A stretch of DNA of 64,000 nucleotides from contig QEOQ01000212.1 in the NCBI GenBank assembly GCA_010279815.1, positions 185,080 to 249,079 on the forward strand, written 5' to 3'. Under the pieces are notes generated by a model, which made no database searches, was not told the origin of the DNA, and was given only the letters and a program-made list of their open reading frames with translations. Shown piece after piece: positions 51,165 to 63,253 of the stretch (position 1 is its first letter; each line of letters begins with the position of its first letter). Position numbers and translations under genes: made by a program. The DNA comes from Brachionus plicatilis (taxonomy: Eukaryota > Rotifera > Eurotatoria > Ploima > Brachionidae).

Positions 51165-51923
51165 ATGTCGCTTACAATAACATCTAAATCGTCCACATAG
51201 AAAACCGCCTTCGGGCTCTTCAGCTCAAGCAAAAGTCTTTCTCTAATTCCATCATTCCAAATACAAAACCAACCGGTGCTAATGAATCTAACTCATCGAA
51301 TCAACCAGGACAAATAACTCCAACAAATGGCAAATGTATCTACCTAAATAGTGGCCTAACTAATTGAGATATTTAGAACCGTGAGTAGCCGTAAATACGA
51401 CCCGGAAACAAAACGATGGAACTTTGCACTCACAAGCTACGATGATCTTTTACTGAAAGTGAAAACGCGTCTCAGCTCGGTAAAGATAGAACCATTGGAT
51501 AGAGTTGCGTCTTCCAAATCAACTATTGCTAAATTTCATTTAATCGACCGGACTCGTTTTGAAGTTCAAGCCGAATACAATCTGGAACTGCAGGAACTGT
51601 TCAAAACAATGACTACTAAGCGCTATGATCCTCAGACGAAAAAATGGTCTTTCGAACTAAAAGAATATCAAGATTTAGTGAAAAAAATTTTAAATAAATT
51701 TAAAAGTGGCGAAGTTCAGCTGGTTCCTTTGCCAAATGCACTGCATGATGTATTTCAAAATCAACTTAAAGGATTAAATTACCCCAAAATTGATCCTTCG
51801 ATTGATTTTGAACATATAAAAAAAAAAATTGACGCTGACATAGCTAAGAGTCTAATGCCTTTTCAGATTGAGGGTGTCAAATTTGCCACACAACAAAATG
51901 GACGATTGCTACTAGCTGTTTAA
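51165..51923 (+). pseudogene. SMARCAL1: SMARCAL1 5' fragment (HARP domains), truncated
   Basis: SMARCAL1 is an annealing helicase that restores stalled replication forks. An ATG at 51165 begins MSLT and is followed in another frame by IENRLRALQLKQK, the usual N-terminus. After stops near 51365 comes the main frame (51381-51923) with the end of a first HARP domain (RKYDPETKRWNFALTSYDDL) and a complete second one (RYDPQTKKWSFELKEYQDL). Next is the start of the SNF2 helicase, LMPFQIEGVKFATQQNGRLLLA. It ends just before the ATP-binding motif, and I find no helicase exons in the next 4 kb. The first HARP domain has lost its front half. It is therefore a decayed partial copy; the functional gene should be elsewhere. 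Confidence 0.82.
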
Positions 51924-53613
51924 ATATAAGAAAAATTATTTTAAGTAAAAAAGGTGCAACAAAGTATGTTGCACTCTGTTACATTATTTTTTTAAGTATA
52001 TTTTATTAACTTTAATTTTAATTCATCAAAAAAGGAACAATTTTTGTTCAATTTGTATTTGAATTTCACAATACCTATTAAATCGAGTATATATTAAATT
52101 CAGTTTTTATCGAAAAATTTTATATTTTCAAATTTTAATTCGAACATTTTAGAGGGTCAATTTTTATGTTTTCATTTTATTATTTATTTACAATTTATTA
52201 TTTAAATTTCTTTTTTAAATTTAATTGTTAATGCTAGATACAAATACTTTTGAAATAAAAAATTTCAAATAAACTTTACAAAAAATCAATTAATACATTT
52301 AAATATTAAAATCGATTTTCAATGGATTGAGAAATGTTTTTAAATTTTTTTTATTTTCTAAATCTACATTGCATCTAAAGCATGTTACATTACAATTATT
52401 TAAATTAAATCAAAGATTAATTATCATCATCAACTTCGAGATGCCTCGAATTGCTACTTGTAAAAATATGCATACTCGATTTCATACTAAGAAAAACACT
52501 TTACTTAAATCAATCTTGCCGAAAACTTGGTACACATTAGAAAAAAGTTGAACATAGATTAAAGACTGATTGAATAATCATTTAATTCCAAATTTTTTTA
52601 TTTAGGCGACTTAATTGTATATTTTAAAATCTAAAAAAGCCTTAGAAAAAGTCAACTGGACGGTCCCCGGTAGATTTGCCTCAGCAACGAGGTGAGATGA
52701 GCCTTCAGCAGACATAAAAAGACAAAACAAACGATTAATCAAAAAAACTGTGAACCAACTGAAAGGCCGCGAATACTTAATTTGGTTGACTCCTTGGACT
52801 CTGATTCAGATCTTAATTCGGACTCAGAAAGTGATTCTGATTATGAATAATATCGTTTTTTAATTTTATTTTAAATAGATAAAACCATTTTTTTTTATAA
52901 TTAATGTTAAACTTTTTGTAAATAAAAAATTTTCAAATATCAATTAAATAATTAAGAATATAATTTTTTAATAATCAAATAACAAATAAAAAAAATATCC
53001 GTTTCATCTAATGTTCGAGTGTTATTAAAGTTTTAAAAAAGCAATAATTTCATATAATTACCCATGGGCTTTAAAGACATGTCCTGCTTAATATCCCAAG
53101 GATATTACGCGAGAAAATACGGTACTTCTTTAAAAATCATGTCGTACCTTACTGAAATTCTAAGAGCTGGTTAAATTCAAGGAAGGTCAGGACAACTTTA
53201 TAAGAACATGTCAAAGCATATTCAACTCCTAGCTAATTAAAATTTAGCTTTTACTTTTATTTTTAATTTTTACCTTTTTTATCAATACCTATGTCTGTGC
53301 TGAGCCTATTTTAACATATTTTGAAAATCAAAATCAGAAAAAATAATCAAATTAGACTATTTGTTCTTAGTTATTTATTGAATTAAAAAATATTTTATTT
53401 AAAATATTTTATAAACAAACAAAGGTAGCTAGTTGAAATATATTGATATAATGCTGTCTTTAGTGAGTAACGCAAATTAAAATCACTAATACTCCTACTA
53501 AAATTTTTTTTAAAGAAAACTCTCTACGTGAAAAACAGGTGATTCATGATGTTTCGTAAAATTTTTAGACCAATGTTAAAATATCAAAGGATAATCAGAT
53601 ATGGCTATAATAT
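51924..53613. other. Spacer with unidentified coding-like scraps
   Basis: Mostly AT-rich. Around 52730-52850 a plus-strand frame ends with an acidic serine tail (DSDSDLNSDSESDSDYE, then TAA), and 52327-52551 has an open frame with IATCKNMHTRFHTKKN. They might be parts of one decayed gene or transposon, but I recognise no family. A patch at 53050-53220 has higher complexity and inverted AAGACATGTCCTG/AGAACATGTC words. Confidence 0.35.
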
Positions 53614-53830
53614 TAATAATAATAATGAGCTGCTACAAGTTTTAACTTGTTGTAGTATGAGTCGCACGACCATAATTTATCAGCTATCTTTAAATTTATG
53701 TCCCGTTAGAGTCCAAAAGATTTTTAAAATGATTTGTTGTCTTGGCTTCAACTGTTTGACTTGATAAGTTGTTCCAATTTGGTACAATACGAATATCAAT
53801 TTGGTTATAATTTTATATACTTAGTATCGA
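53614..53830 (-). mobile_element. LINE 3' end with ATT tail
   Basis: On the minus strand it ends in an ATT repeat tail (plus strand AATAATAATAAT near 53612-53625). Next inward are a small hairpin (ACAAGTTTTAACTTGT) and the words TAGTATGAGTC, ACGACC and AGCTATCTTTA, which recur in the same order at 60110-60190. It is a short 5'-truncated copy of the same LINE family. Confidence 0.55.
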
Positions 53831-54904
53831 GGTCTTCTAGTTTAATGTTTGGTGTCAAGTAAGTATACTTTTACCAATTTCAAGTCAAAAACACACCTGA
53901 TGCCCATTTGCGCTCGGTTTCTTCGACTTTGATTTATTTTTTGATAAAAAATTAAAAATATTCTTATTCTTAAAGAATTTAGGTATCCATTGAGCTAAAT
54001 ATCATAGTTGTCTGAATATTGGTTCAAAAGATATAGTCTAAATTTGGTCGAAATTTGCACTAGCATAAATTCATATAAGACAAATAAGTTTTTTATTTAT
54101 TAATTTTATCTGTAAATCTAGAAGTTTCTTGGCCAACAAAAAAATGGGCTAAACAAGTTTTGTGATTTAGAGGTCAGGTATTTTTAGATTTAAAAAAATG
54201 AGATAAATGGTTCTCCATAATTAAAAAACTGTTGCCCACAAACTTAAAACTTTCCACTACAAACCAAGAACTTTTTAACACAAATCACTACATAACACAA
54301 TTTTTTTGTGCCGAATTCTAAAAAAATTATTCTTACATGTTTAACCAAATAACTGGATAACACAATTTTTTAGTGGTGAAAAAAAATTTAATAAATTTGT
54401 TATGTAATTTTTTCAAAAAGTGTTTATAAAATTATATATAAAAAATTTAAATATTTAATTAATAAAATAATTAAATTAAAATCTATTCTAAGGAAAACCA
54501 ATTTCCAGCTAATTTTGGACGACCTTTTATAGGTTTATTAGCAAATTCGTCGGATTCTCATATAATATTGGCCCTGCATCATTCAATGAATTGTCATTGT
54601 TTTTTCCTTTTCGCTTTTTTTTTTTTGGATTTTAAAGTTCCAAAAATTCGTAAATTTTTTTTATCAGGTAAAATCATAAGCATTTTACTATCTAAAAATA
54701 TTTATATGCACTTCTATATAGATATTAAAAAAATTTTGCTTTGAAGATTTTTTTTTTGTTTAACAGTTTTGAAAATTTATGAAAAAATTTGTGGGGAAAA
54801 GTTTTTGATTTGTAGGTGACAGTTTTTTGTTTTTGGGGACTAGGTAGACCCTTAAAGATTTTAAATTAAAAAAAAATATTTACTCAAAATGATATGATGT
54901 AGCT
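53831..54904. other. AT-rich spacer
   Basis: No supportable gene is seen. Confidence 0.5.
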
Positions 54905-55358
54905 CTATAACCTGCATCCACACAGGTATCTCTGTGTATGATTATAGTAATTATTGGGACTTTGAAAATGAGATGGAAGCCTTAATTAAAAATATGTCTG
55001 AATGAAAAGATTTCATGGAAATTGGTAACTTGGATAACACTAAATGTCATTTAATTAATACACTTGCTTGTTTTTATGGGTTACTCCATGAGACATTTGA
55101 AAGGGATACAGAACAGTGTTATATGATAGTTTCAAAGGTGAGTTACATGCAAAAAAGCGATACAGATCGTGCCAAAACATCCAGCACTCTCATTAAGTTT
55201 TCAGCCGACGACTTGATTTACTATCCAAATGATGATAAAGTAATCGGTTAACCTTCTCCGAAAAAATGCAGTAGAAAGCCAAAGGTTACATCGAATAAGA
55301 AAGCTATTTCAAATGATAAAATACCATTAAAGAAATTTAATTTAAGAGATCGAAATTA
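54905..55358 (+). pseudogene. Unidentified decayed coding segment
   Basis: A plus-strand frame from about 54925 reads DFENEMEALIKNMSE, hits a TGA (about 55002), continues in the same frame with DFMEIGNLDNTKCHLINTL and SADDLIYYPNDDKV, meets TAA at about 55249, and then stays open as PSPKKCSRKPKV to 55358. The bias away from pure AT and the continuity through stops suggest an old coding sequence. I recognise no family. It could be a transposon gene. Confidence 0.4.
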
Positions 55359-55424
55359 GCTTTTCTAATTACTTAAAACATTTAATTAGCTTCGAATAAA
55401 TATTTTTTTTAAACTTTTAATTAA

Positions 55425-56145
55425 TTAGTCCGTCTATATTTATTCACAGTCCGTAAATTTTTCTAATAGGTCGTGTATTTATTTACCTGTCCGTAGATTT
55501 TTTATTTAAAAAAAAAATAAATTAAACTGTCCGTGAGTTTTACCCGGACAAAAATTAATGGACTATAGTCCGTGGAGGTATATTAGAACATAGAAAAAAA
55601 AATGTAGAATATTCTAAACATAGAAAAATCAAAATATTATAGAAAAAATAAAAAAAATATTCTAAAAGCACAAGCATCTCTATTTTTAAAAAAATTTATT
55701 TTTCAAGAATTGATTAAAAACAATAAAAATATTAAGCTCAATCAGAAAAAAATCAAAAAGTTGCTTCATAATACGAATCAAAAACAATCGAATTGCATAT
55801 TAATGGTATTGATTGTTTATTTTTAGATAATTAATTAATTATATCAATTTAAGAGTAAGATTTTGTAGTTTAAAATATTCTATTCTAAATTTTAAATTTC
55901 AAAATAATTGTCATTTAAATATTTTTTAAATTCTATATTTTATTTTTCTACATTTTGATATTTCTATATTGAATAAAATTCTATATTTTTTTTCTATATT
56001 TTTCATTCTTTAATTTTTTTTCGACATTTTGATATTTCTATATTGAATAAAATTTTATATTTTTTTTCTATATTTTTCATTCTTTATTTTTTTTTCTATA
56101 TTTTTTTTTTCTATGTTTTGATAGATCCCCATAGTCCGTAGACGT
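55425..56145. repeat. GTCCGT-bounded foldback region with tandem repeats
   Basis: The word GTCCGT recurs about every 30-40 bases between 55430 and 55575 and once more at about 56132 (TAGTCCGTAGACG). Between them, about 74-bp tandem copies containing TTTTGATATTTCTATATTG lie at 55950-56100. CATAGAAAAAAAAATG-type sequence at 55590 is inverse to the 56090-56125 end. The whole looks like a low-complexity foldback element. Confidence 0.5.
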
Positions 56146-56439
56146 GACAAGGCCCAAAATATGCTATGCATTTAATTTTTAAACAAGAAAAAGACAAAAA
56201 AGTTGCATAAAATATAAACTAATCTGGAATATTTTAAAACGAATTTAGTACTTTTTAAAATTTTGTATCGGCTTTATAATTCAAATTCTAAATTTTAATT
56301 AATTTGAACTTAAAAAGTTTAGTAAGCTTTTTTGTTGGTTCAGGTAATGAAAAAAAATTAAATAAATCGGAATATAAACTATTCTATAAAATTTTTATTT
56401 TTTATAGATAAGAAAAAAAAAAATTTTTTTTCCCAAATT

Positions 56440-58152
56440 CTAATTATTTGCCAGACTTGGTAGTTCGACTTCATCTCCAACCTTCTTTTTTATAAAATAC
56501 TTGTACAAAATAAACGAATCATCTACATTTTGCTTTAGGCCTCCAGTGGCAATGCTTATAATCAAGCCGGACAAAACGGTGACCAGAGTGCCCATTGGCG
56601 TGTACCACATATAAGAAATTGAGTAAAACTTGTTGAAACCGCTCAGATCACTGGTAATCACAGATTGATTTCGGGACAAAAAATCAAAATCACAAAACTC
56701 TGTGGTAACATTTAGCTTTGGATAGTAGGGTTTGGTAATGTAGGCTCCAAAACTAATCCACAGTCCGAAAAAAAAACCAATCATGCAGCCACACGCAGCT
56801 CCCACAGAATTGCTCGTTTTGAACATGCACCCAAGAACAAACAGGCCCAGAATCGGCGAATTCAGTGCTCCATTCAGACTTCCCGACACCTGTGAAAGAT
56901 TGCTTCCAAACGAGGAGATCATGAACGCGAACAAAGTGCTGACTGTGCCGCTGGCCACCACCAACATTTTGGTAGTGGTCAATTTTTTAGATTCGCTCAG
57001 ATTCTTAAAGTAAGAGAACGGCTTGAAATAGTCCTCCCAAAGCACTGATGAGATGCTGTTCAGACAAGAAGACGCCGAGCTCAATGAACTGCTAAATACA
57101 CATGAGAGGAAAAAGCCGGCAGCTCCTTGCACATTCCTGAAGCTTGTGATCACAAAATAGCCTACCAATTGGTTGGGATTGTCGATTTGCTGTGAAGCCA
57201 GGGGATCACAGCCGGCAAAGTTGGCGTACAAAATCAGCCCGGCAAAGCAGCAAAGAGACAGCATTATGAAGACGCCGGGAACGTTGAGGAGAAGTGCTCG
57301 TTGAGCGAGCTTTTTGGTGCGGGTGGCCTGGAAGCGCTGCAGCGACTGCTGGTCTGTCGAGTATGAATAGGAGAATGAGAGGAGAAAGCCAAAAAAAAGC
57401 GACCAGAATGTCTGACGCTTGAACGGGTCCGGATCAAAGTCGAACACGTTGAAGCGGCCGCCTGACGAATTTATTTGGAAAAAATTGCCAAAGCCGCCAA
57501 TGTCGTAGATGCCCTTGATCAATATTGACACCAGAAAGCCTACCATCACAATTACTTGGAAAAAATCTGTCCAAATTACTCCCTTGATTCCGCCAATTGC
57601 CGTGTACAAAGTGGCTATCACTCCGACCAGGGCTATTGAGTAGTTGTTGCTGAAGCTGGTGAAAAGACTGAGCGAAACTGCCGGTCCGAATATAAAAATG
57701 GACGAAGAGATGGAAGTTTTGACCAAATAGCACACAGTGCCGATGTATTTGACGTATTTGGAACCGAATCTGAGCTGCAGGTACTGGAAGACTGTGAATA
57801 TGCGGAGATGGGCAAAAAATGGACCGGTTGTGAAGGCACCAATTACTGGAGCAAAGATTCCCGAAAAGGCAGTGACCCAGTACTGGAGGCCGTATTGGTA
57901 GACTTCGGCTGGTACGCCGAGTATTCCTGTGGTCGAGAAAAAGGAGGCCAACAGCGAAAATGCCACTGGTACCGACTTCATGGACGAGCTGGCCGTGAAA
58001 TAGTCGGCCACGCTTTCCTTCAAAATCACTTTGTCTTTTGAGAAGTAGTTTTTTACCCTTTGCTTTAGGCCATGATAAAAGCCGATTAGGATTGATATGC
58101 CGAACACCAGAATCAGCACCAGATAGTCGACTATGCCAAGTTCATACTTCAT
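56440..58152 (-). CDS. SLC5-family sodium-coupled solute transporter
   Basis: Intact single-exon gene of 570 codons, ATG at 58152. Members of this sodium:solute symporter family (SLC5A5, A6, A8 and A12 group) take up iodide, vitamins or monocarboxylates across the plasma membrane using the sodium gradient. The N-terminal GIVDYLVLILVFGISILIGFYHG helix, the loop with ESVADYFTASSSMKSVPVAFSL, PAEVYQYGLQYW, IGGIKGVIWTDFFQ and SYSTDQQSLQRFQATRT are hallmark stretches. About 12-13 membrane segments are evident over the usual length. The substrate cannot be decided from sequence alone; closest in feel are SLC5A8/A12/A6. On the minus strand AATAAA lies at 56394-56399, some 40 bases past the stop. Confidence 0.9.
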   Translation of the reverse strand: MKYELGIVDYLVLILVFGISILIGFYHGLKQRVKNYFSKDKVILKESVADYFTASSSMKSVPVAFSLLASFFSTTGILGVPAEVYQYGLQYWVTAFSGIFAPVIGAFTTGPFFAHLRIFTVFQYLQLRFGSKYVKYIGTVCYLVKTSISSSIFIFGPAVSLSLFTSFSNNYSIALVGVIATLYTAIGGIKGVIWTDFFQVIVMVGFLVSILIKGIYDIGGFGNFFQINSSGGRFNVFDFDPDPFKRQTFWSLFFGFLLSFSYSYSTDQQSLQRFQATRTKKLAQRALLLNVPGVFIMLSLCCFAGLILYANFAGCDPLASQQIDNPNQLVGYFVITSFRNVQGAAGFFLSCVFSSSLSSASSCLNSISSVLWEDYFKPFSYFKNLSESKKLTTTKMLVVASGTVSTLFAFMISSFGSNLSQVSGSLNGALNSPILGLFVLGCMFKTSNSVGAACGCMIGFFFGLWISFGAYITKPYYPKLNVTTEFCDFDFLSRNQSVITSDLSGFNKFYSISYMWYTPMGTLVTVLSGLIISIATGGLKQNVDDSFILYKYFIKKKVGDEVELPSLANN

Positions 58153-60104
58153 TTTGAATTTAGAAAATAAATTTTAAAATTTTAAATTTAAAAATTGAAA
58201 AATTTATATAACTGATCGTAGTGTAACTTATCTATTTAAATTTAACATTTAAATTTTTTTTTTAAATCTTAGAGTAAATAAAAAACATTAGCTGAAAATT
58301 TTTTATCATAAGCAAATTAATAATATTTCATGATTAAAATTTTTAAGTTAGACCAAATTTTCTAAAGCATTCAAAACTCCGAGGCAAATCACATAACTTA
58401 CACTAAGAGTGTTATGTAAAGAAAAATTATTCCAAGCTAAAAAAAATTTGTTATATAACTTGAATAATAAATGTAAACAAAAGAAAACAATCAGAAATTA
58501 GATAACACCGGTAATTGTCTTTTATTAGTTGATTTTAAATTTAATTGATATTTTTTTAAATTTGAGCTCATATTATTACACTCTCTTTTCGCAATGTTGC
58601 TTCAAATTTTAAATGTTAAAGTTATGCAAAAATGAATGGTTTTTTTAAGATGAAAAAATAATCTTTTGTTTAAGTTAGATTGTTTAAATGCCTGAAATAA
58701 AACAGCTCAAAATTTTATTCAAACATCAATTTCAGTTTTTTGAATTGAATAAAAGACCAAAAACATGTTTTATTTTGCAAACATGTCTAGTAATAAAAAT
58801 TAATTATCTTTTAACTTTAAAGCCCAATAAAAATATAATCGAAAGTCTCATGAAAAAAATAAAATCTTAATAGCCAAAAAAATTTTCTTTATTTATTTAC
58901 AATTTAAATTTGATAACTAAAATAGAATATTTAAATTTAAATTGATCGAAAAAGTCTTCCAAATTAGACTTATTTTGAAATTTCTATTTAGAGTGAGACT
59001 ATTTTAATTGTGTCCTCAAAAATTTAATTGTTCGTTGTTAAAAACGAAAAAAAAACTTAGCAAAATTAACAATTTTTAAACTTGAAAAATAAATTATTAA
59101 AACTTTTGAAAATTCTATAAAATCAAAAAATACATTTAAAATCTTTTGAGTGCTTTTTTAAATCTGAAATTTGTTCAAAAATTTTACATTATTCTAAAGA
59201 AGATAAAAACTTTAGTGGATAAAATCTTTAAATTCCTGAATTAAAAAAGCCCCAATCTTTTAGGTGGTAAAAAAAATAAAATTAGGAACAAATTATATCT
59301 AATTCTATCCGTCAGTTACTAGAACAATTTTACTGAGCATTGCGAAAAACCAGTTACAACTGGAACTTCTAGAATTATTCTGTTCTTCTCAAGAGAATAT
59401 CATAAATCAAATTTTTCAATGACTTGATAATAATTTTTCTTTATATTTGCATTTATAGAATTTTTTAAAATTAATTCGGCGTTCGGAATTAATATAATTA
59501 AAATCGATATTTTTTAATTTGACATTTTTCTCCAATTAGTTATTTAGTTCTAATTCTAAATCAAGATTAAATTATTGAAAAAAACTCTTTATAATTTTAA
59601 TTGTGTAAATAGTTTATTGTATGTAAAATCTCGGTAAAAACTCATTATATGTGAATATTTATATAACTTTTTATGAAATCAAGCGTAATTTTTGCAAAAT
59701 AAATAATAATCAGATATCAGCTTTGGTGACATCATCTTTCTGTAAAATTTTAACATTAAGATTTTCTAAATATTAAAGCGAGAAATAATTAAAATTTTAG
59801 AATTTTATTTTCTAATTTTTCTTCTCTAATAAGTAAAAAAAGACACACTCTGAATAGAATTTTCAAAATAATTTGAATTAACAATAATTCGATTAATAAC
59901 TCCACAATCGATTGTGCTGTAAACTGTAAATTCTGCGATGGAATTAAATTGCTTAGCTAAAATATTTGATGAAATTATTTTTGTTACTAAAAGAACTTTT
60001 TAAATCACTAAAAAAAATTTACTCTATAAAAATACTACATGAATTTAAAATAAATTTTTTATTTTACACAGACATTTTTTTATAAATTTATTAAGCTAAA
60101 GTTA
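58153..60104. other. AT-rich spacer
   Basis: No gene is supported. It should contain the promoter of the minus-strand transporter near its left end. A CATAACTTACACTAAGAGTG hairpin-like word lies near 58390. Confidence 0.55.
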
Positions 60105-60850
60105 AATTAATAATAATAATAATGCGACCACAAGTTTTTACTCATTATAAGTATGAGTCAGATGACCGTACTTTTTAAGCTATCTTTAGCTTTTTCCTAA
60201 GTATCTTTTGGATAGTTCCAATCTTGTTTTTTAGCCGACATTTTTCAAACTTGGTATCAATTTAGTTTCACTACATTGTAGTTTTTCGAGCAACTCTATC
60301 TCTTTCTTCTTGCTTGGGTTCCAGACCGGTGTAGTAAGATGGGGTCTTACGTATGTTGTGTAAAGCATTCTGAAAGTAGTTACATTCCAAAAAGTGAATT
60401 TTCTTTTGGGCATAGCAAGTATAGCATTAGCTTTAGACACATTTGACTGACATGATTATTCCATTTAAGGTAATCCGATAAAATGACCCCAAGGTCTCGT
60501 TCACTCTTAGCGTATGTTAGTTAATGTAATGAACCGTGTCAATGTTGATTGAAATTGAAAATTGAATATTACTTGAAGTAAATTTACGCTTGGATATTTC
60601 CATTAATTTCCATTTTTCACAATTGCCAAAAAGCCTTACCAAAAAGGATATATGACAGACTTTATCAAATACCTTAGCCAAGTATAAAAAACATAAAATT
60701 GTACCAAAGCCACGATTCAATGACTGTGTAATGATATCAAGAGTTCTTAGCAAACTAGTGATGCATGACTTGTTTTTCACAAAACCATGTTGATCTTTTG
60801 ATATAAAATCCAGTCGTATTAAATATCTCATCATCTCATTACGAATAATC
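60105..60850 (-). pseudogene. Decayed LINE fragment with ATT tail
   Basis: On the minus strand, from 60834, a reverse-transcriptase piece reads DFISKDQHGFVKNKSCITSL, then LAKVFDKVCH, the usual LINE RT palm entry. A deletion removes the catalytic core. The C-terminal part at 60440-60231 follows, with FRMLYTTYVRPH and VWNPSKKKEIELLEKLQ. An ATT-type tail (plus strand AATAATAATAAT at about 60109-60121) closes the 3' end. It is inactive and internally deleted. It is the same family as the end at 53614-53830. Confidence 0.75.
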
Positions 60851-63253
60851 TTTTCCGTAATTTTACAAGGAAGTGTATAATTTTACAAGTTAATGACACT
60901 GGTCTTTAATTAGACGGGTCTAATTTACAACTTTTTTTTATTTAATTAGTGATAAAAAATTATGGACTATATTTGGTAGTTTTTTGAATTTGAAATTTGA
61001 TCAAAAATTTTTATTTGTCTTTTTTAGCAAGAAATAATTACAATTTTGAGACAAAATAAAAAAATGGAATTTTGAAAATAATTTTAATAAAAAAAATTAC
61101 GATCAATTTGTTGAATTTTTTTATTTTGGTTCTGCAATTAAAATTAAGAAAAAAATATTTATTAGGCTTTAAAAATGTTCAAATTAATCAAAAGAGCAAA
61201 TTTATTAAACAAGCTTTATTATTTTGAGTCAAAAAATATATCTTTATATAGTAGTAGCGATCTGTTCAGTTAATTTTTGAAAATATTCAATATTTTTTTA
61301 GTAATTCTTATTCGTCCTGTTTTGCAGAGGCATTGAAAAATCTCCTTCTCCGGTTACTCTTCATATGAATTAAACAACATCATCAAAATATTTAAAATAT
61401 CAGTGATTTTTTTTTCAAAAATTTCTAACTTTACCCAGTGGGTTTACATGATGTGAAAAAGATAGGAAGTAAGATACTAATTTATTAATAAAATGAAAAA
61501 ATAACCTTCATCGTTTTTTATTTGGGTGTTTGTAGGCATTTAAAAGATATTTCGCTTTTTTTTAAGAAATTAAATTATGATATTTTGTTCAGTCATTTAA
61601 TTATTAATTATGTGTGATATTTTGATTTTTTTAAGAATTTAAAAGTAAGCAAAATGTTTAGGAAATAAACTTGAAAGATAACTGAAATTCAAAAATCGTT
61701 TCTTATTATTAAAGAAATCCAAGAATGAAACAAGTCAGCTAATTACTTTTGATTTTGATTTCATTTTTTTTCTGAAAAACTTTAGCTCAGTAAGAAAACA
61801 AATAAAAAAATTCCTTAAAAAAATATGAAAATATATAAATTTTGATCGTTCAAAAATTTAAAACTTCATTAATAAAGAATGACTTAAGCAAACTATTATG
61901 TTCGATTAAAGATTTAAAAAAATTTAAAGACAATTCAAAGATTCATTTTTAAAGGCTTTGAGGAATATACTTCTGGTGGTGAGAAGTTATTTAATCTGAC
62001 TCAGTTAGATTTAAAAAAAAAACATTTTTTTTATTAAATGACAAATCAAATCTTTAGAACTTTTATATCTTTTATATCTTTCGAACTTTCAGTAAAAATT
62101 TTAAAAATTTTTTTATTTTAATTAAATTTTATAAACTAAACCAAAGCTAAAATTAAAAAAAATGAAACTAATTGTTGTTTATTTGAATATCTAACTTTAA
62201 ATTTTTTTTTTCAAATATCGATCAAAAAACATCAAAAATTATTTAGCAGGCATTGTCATTTCATAGTCAAAAATTTCTTTGATAAAAAATTTTATTAAAA
62301 ATAAAAAAAAAAAAGAAAAAAATTTTATTTAAAAATTAAAAAAAAAACAAATTTTTTTTTAAATAATAAATTAATAAATTAAATTAAATTTTTATTTTTT
62401 TACCTTTTTTTTGGCAGCCCGTATATTTTTGAAAAAAAAAATTTTAAAGTCTTTGGTTAAATAGTTGTTAACAACCATTTAATTTTTTTATTTTTTCATT
62501 TTTATTCAAATGCTAAAACGAAGAGCTGACCACTCAATCAAAACTGCGAGAAAAACTTACTCTTTTTTAAAATTAAAATAATAAATATTAGTGATTAGAT
62601 AATTGTACATTTTTCATCAAATTGTGAAGAAATCTTGAAATTATTTTTTTGTTTTTTAAATTTAAAGATTTGGCTTTTAAAATAAAAAAATTTAATTCCA
62701 TCTGACTTTTTTTGAGCGAAATTTTGACCAAACAAATAACATGATTGCTGGGTCAAATTTAGGCGATCACAATCGGACTTTAAGGGTAAAAAAAACTCGG
62801 GCTTTCTAGTGTTAAATTACAATTGACTAAAATTGTTATCAAGACTTCATAAACTTTTGATTGGAAAAACAAAGCTGCAAAAAATTTAGAATTATTTTAA
62901 ATTCGATTCGAAATCTTCAATACTTACACCTTTTTCCTTGTTGACTGATTGACTATAAAAGTATCGAAATTCTTTCAATCTCACTAGGTATTTAGCCTGG
63001 ATATGTTAATATTCTAAATTAAAAAAAGGTTTCAAAGTTTAAATTAATATTATAAATTAGAAAAATCAAAGAAGTAAAAAAACGCAATAAGATAATAGAG
63101 GATATTAAATTTTTTATTTCCTCTCAGAAATGAGTCTTTGAAAGATTGGTTGATGTCGTTTTCTAAGTATTTAAATGACTTAACAGTCACGTTTTAAATT
63201 ATTTACTGCTAAAATCTTAGAAAATAAAAACTTCATTTTACATTGTTGAAAAA
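60851..63253. other. AT-rich spacer upstream of the PAN/WD40 gene
   Basis: No gene is supported. The motif TTTGACCCAGC/GGGTCAAATT near 62750 repeats the GGGTCAATT motif of 47.4 and 48.9 kb in inverse. A TATAAAA word lies at 62954-62960, about 300 bases before the start codon of the next gene, too far for a simple core promoter unless the 5' leader is long. Confidence 0.5.

Noticed and set aside
52640..52850. Acidic serine-rich tail (DSDSDLNSDSESDSD) as a host gene
   Set aside because: No upstream exons with good splice sites could be assembled and no family is recognised, so it is mentioned only within the spacer entry.
53546..53764. 72-codon plus-strand ORF
   Set aside because: It lies antisense to the LINE 3' end repeat shared with 60.1 kb, so it is not a gene.
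58688..58870. 60-codon ORF downstream of the transporter promoter region
   Set aside because: Composition is that of random AT-rich sequence; no motif is seen.
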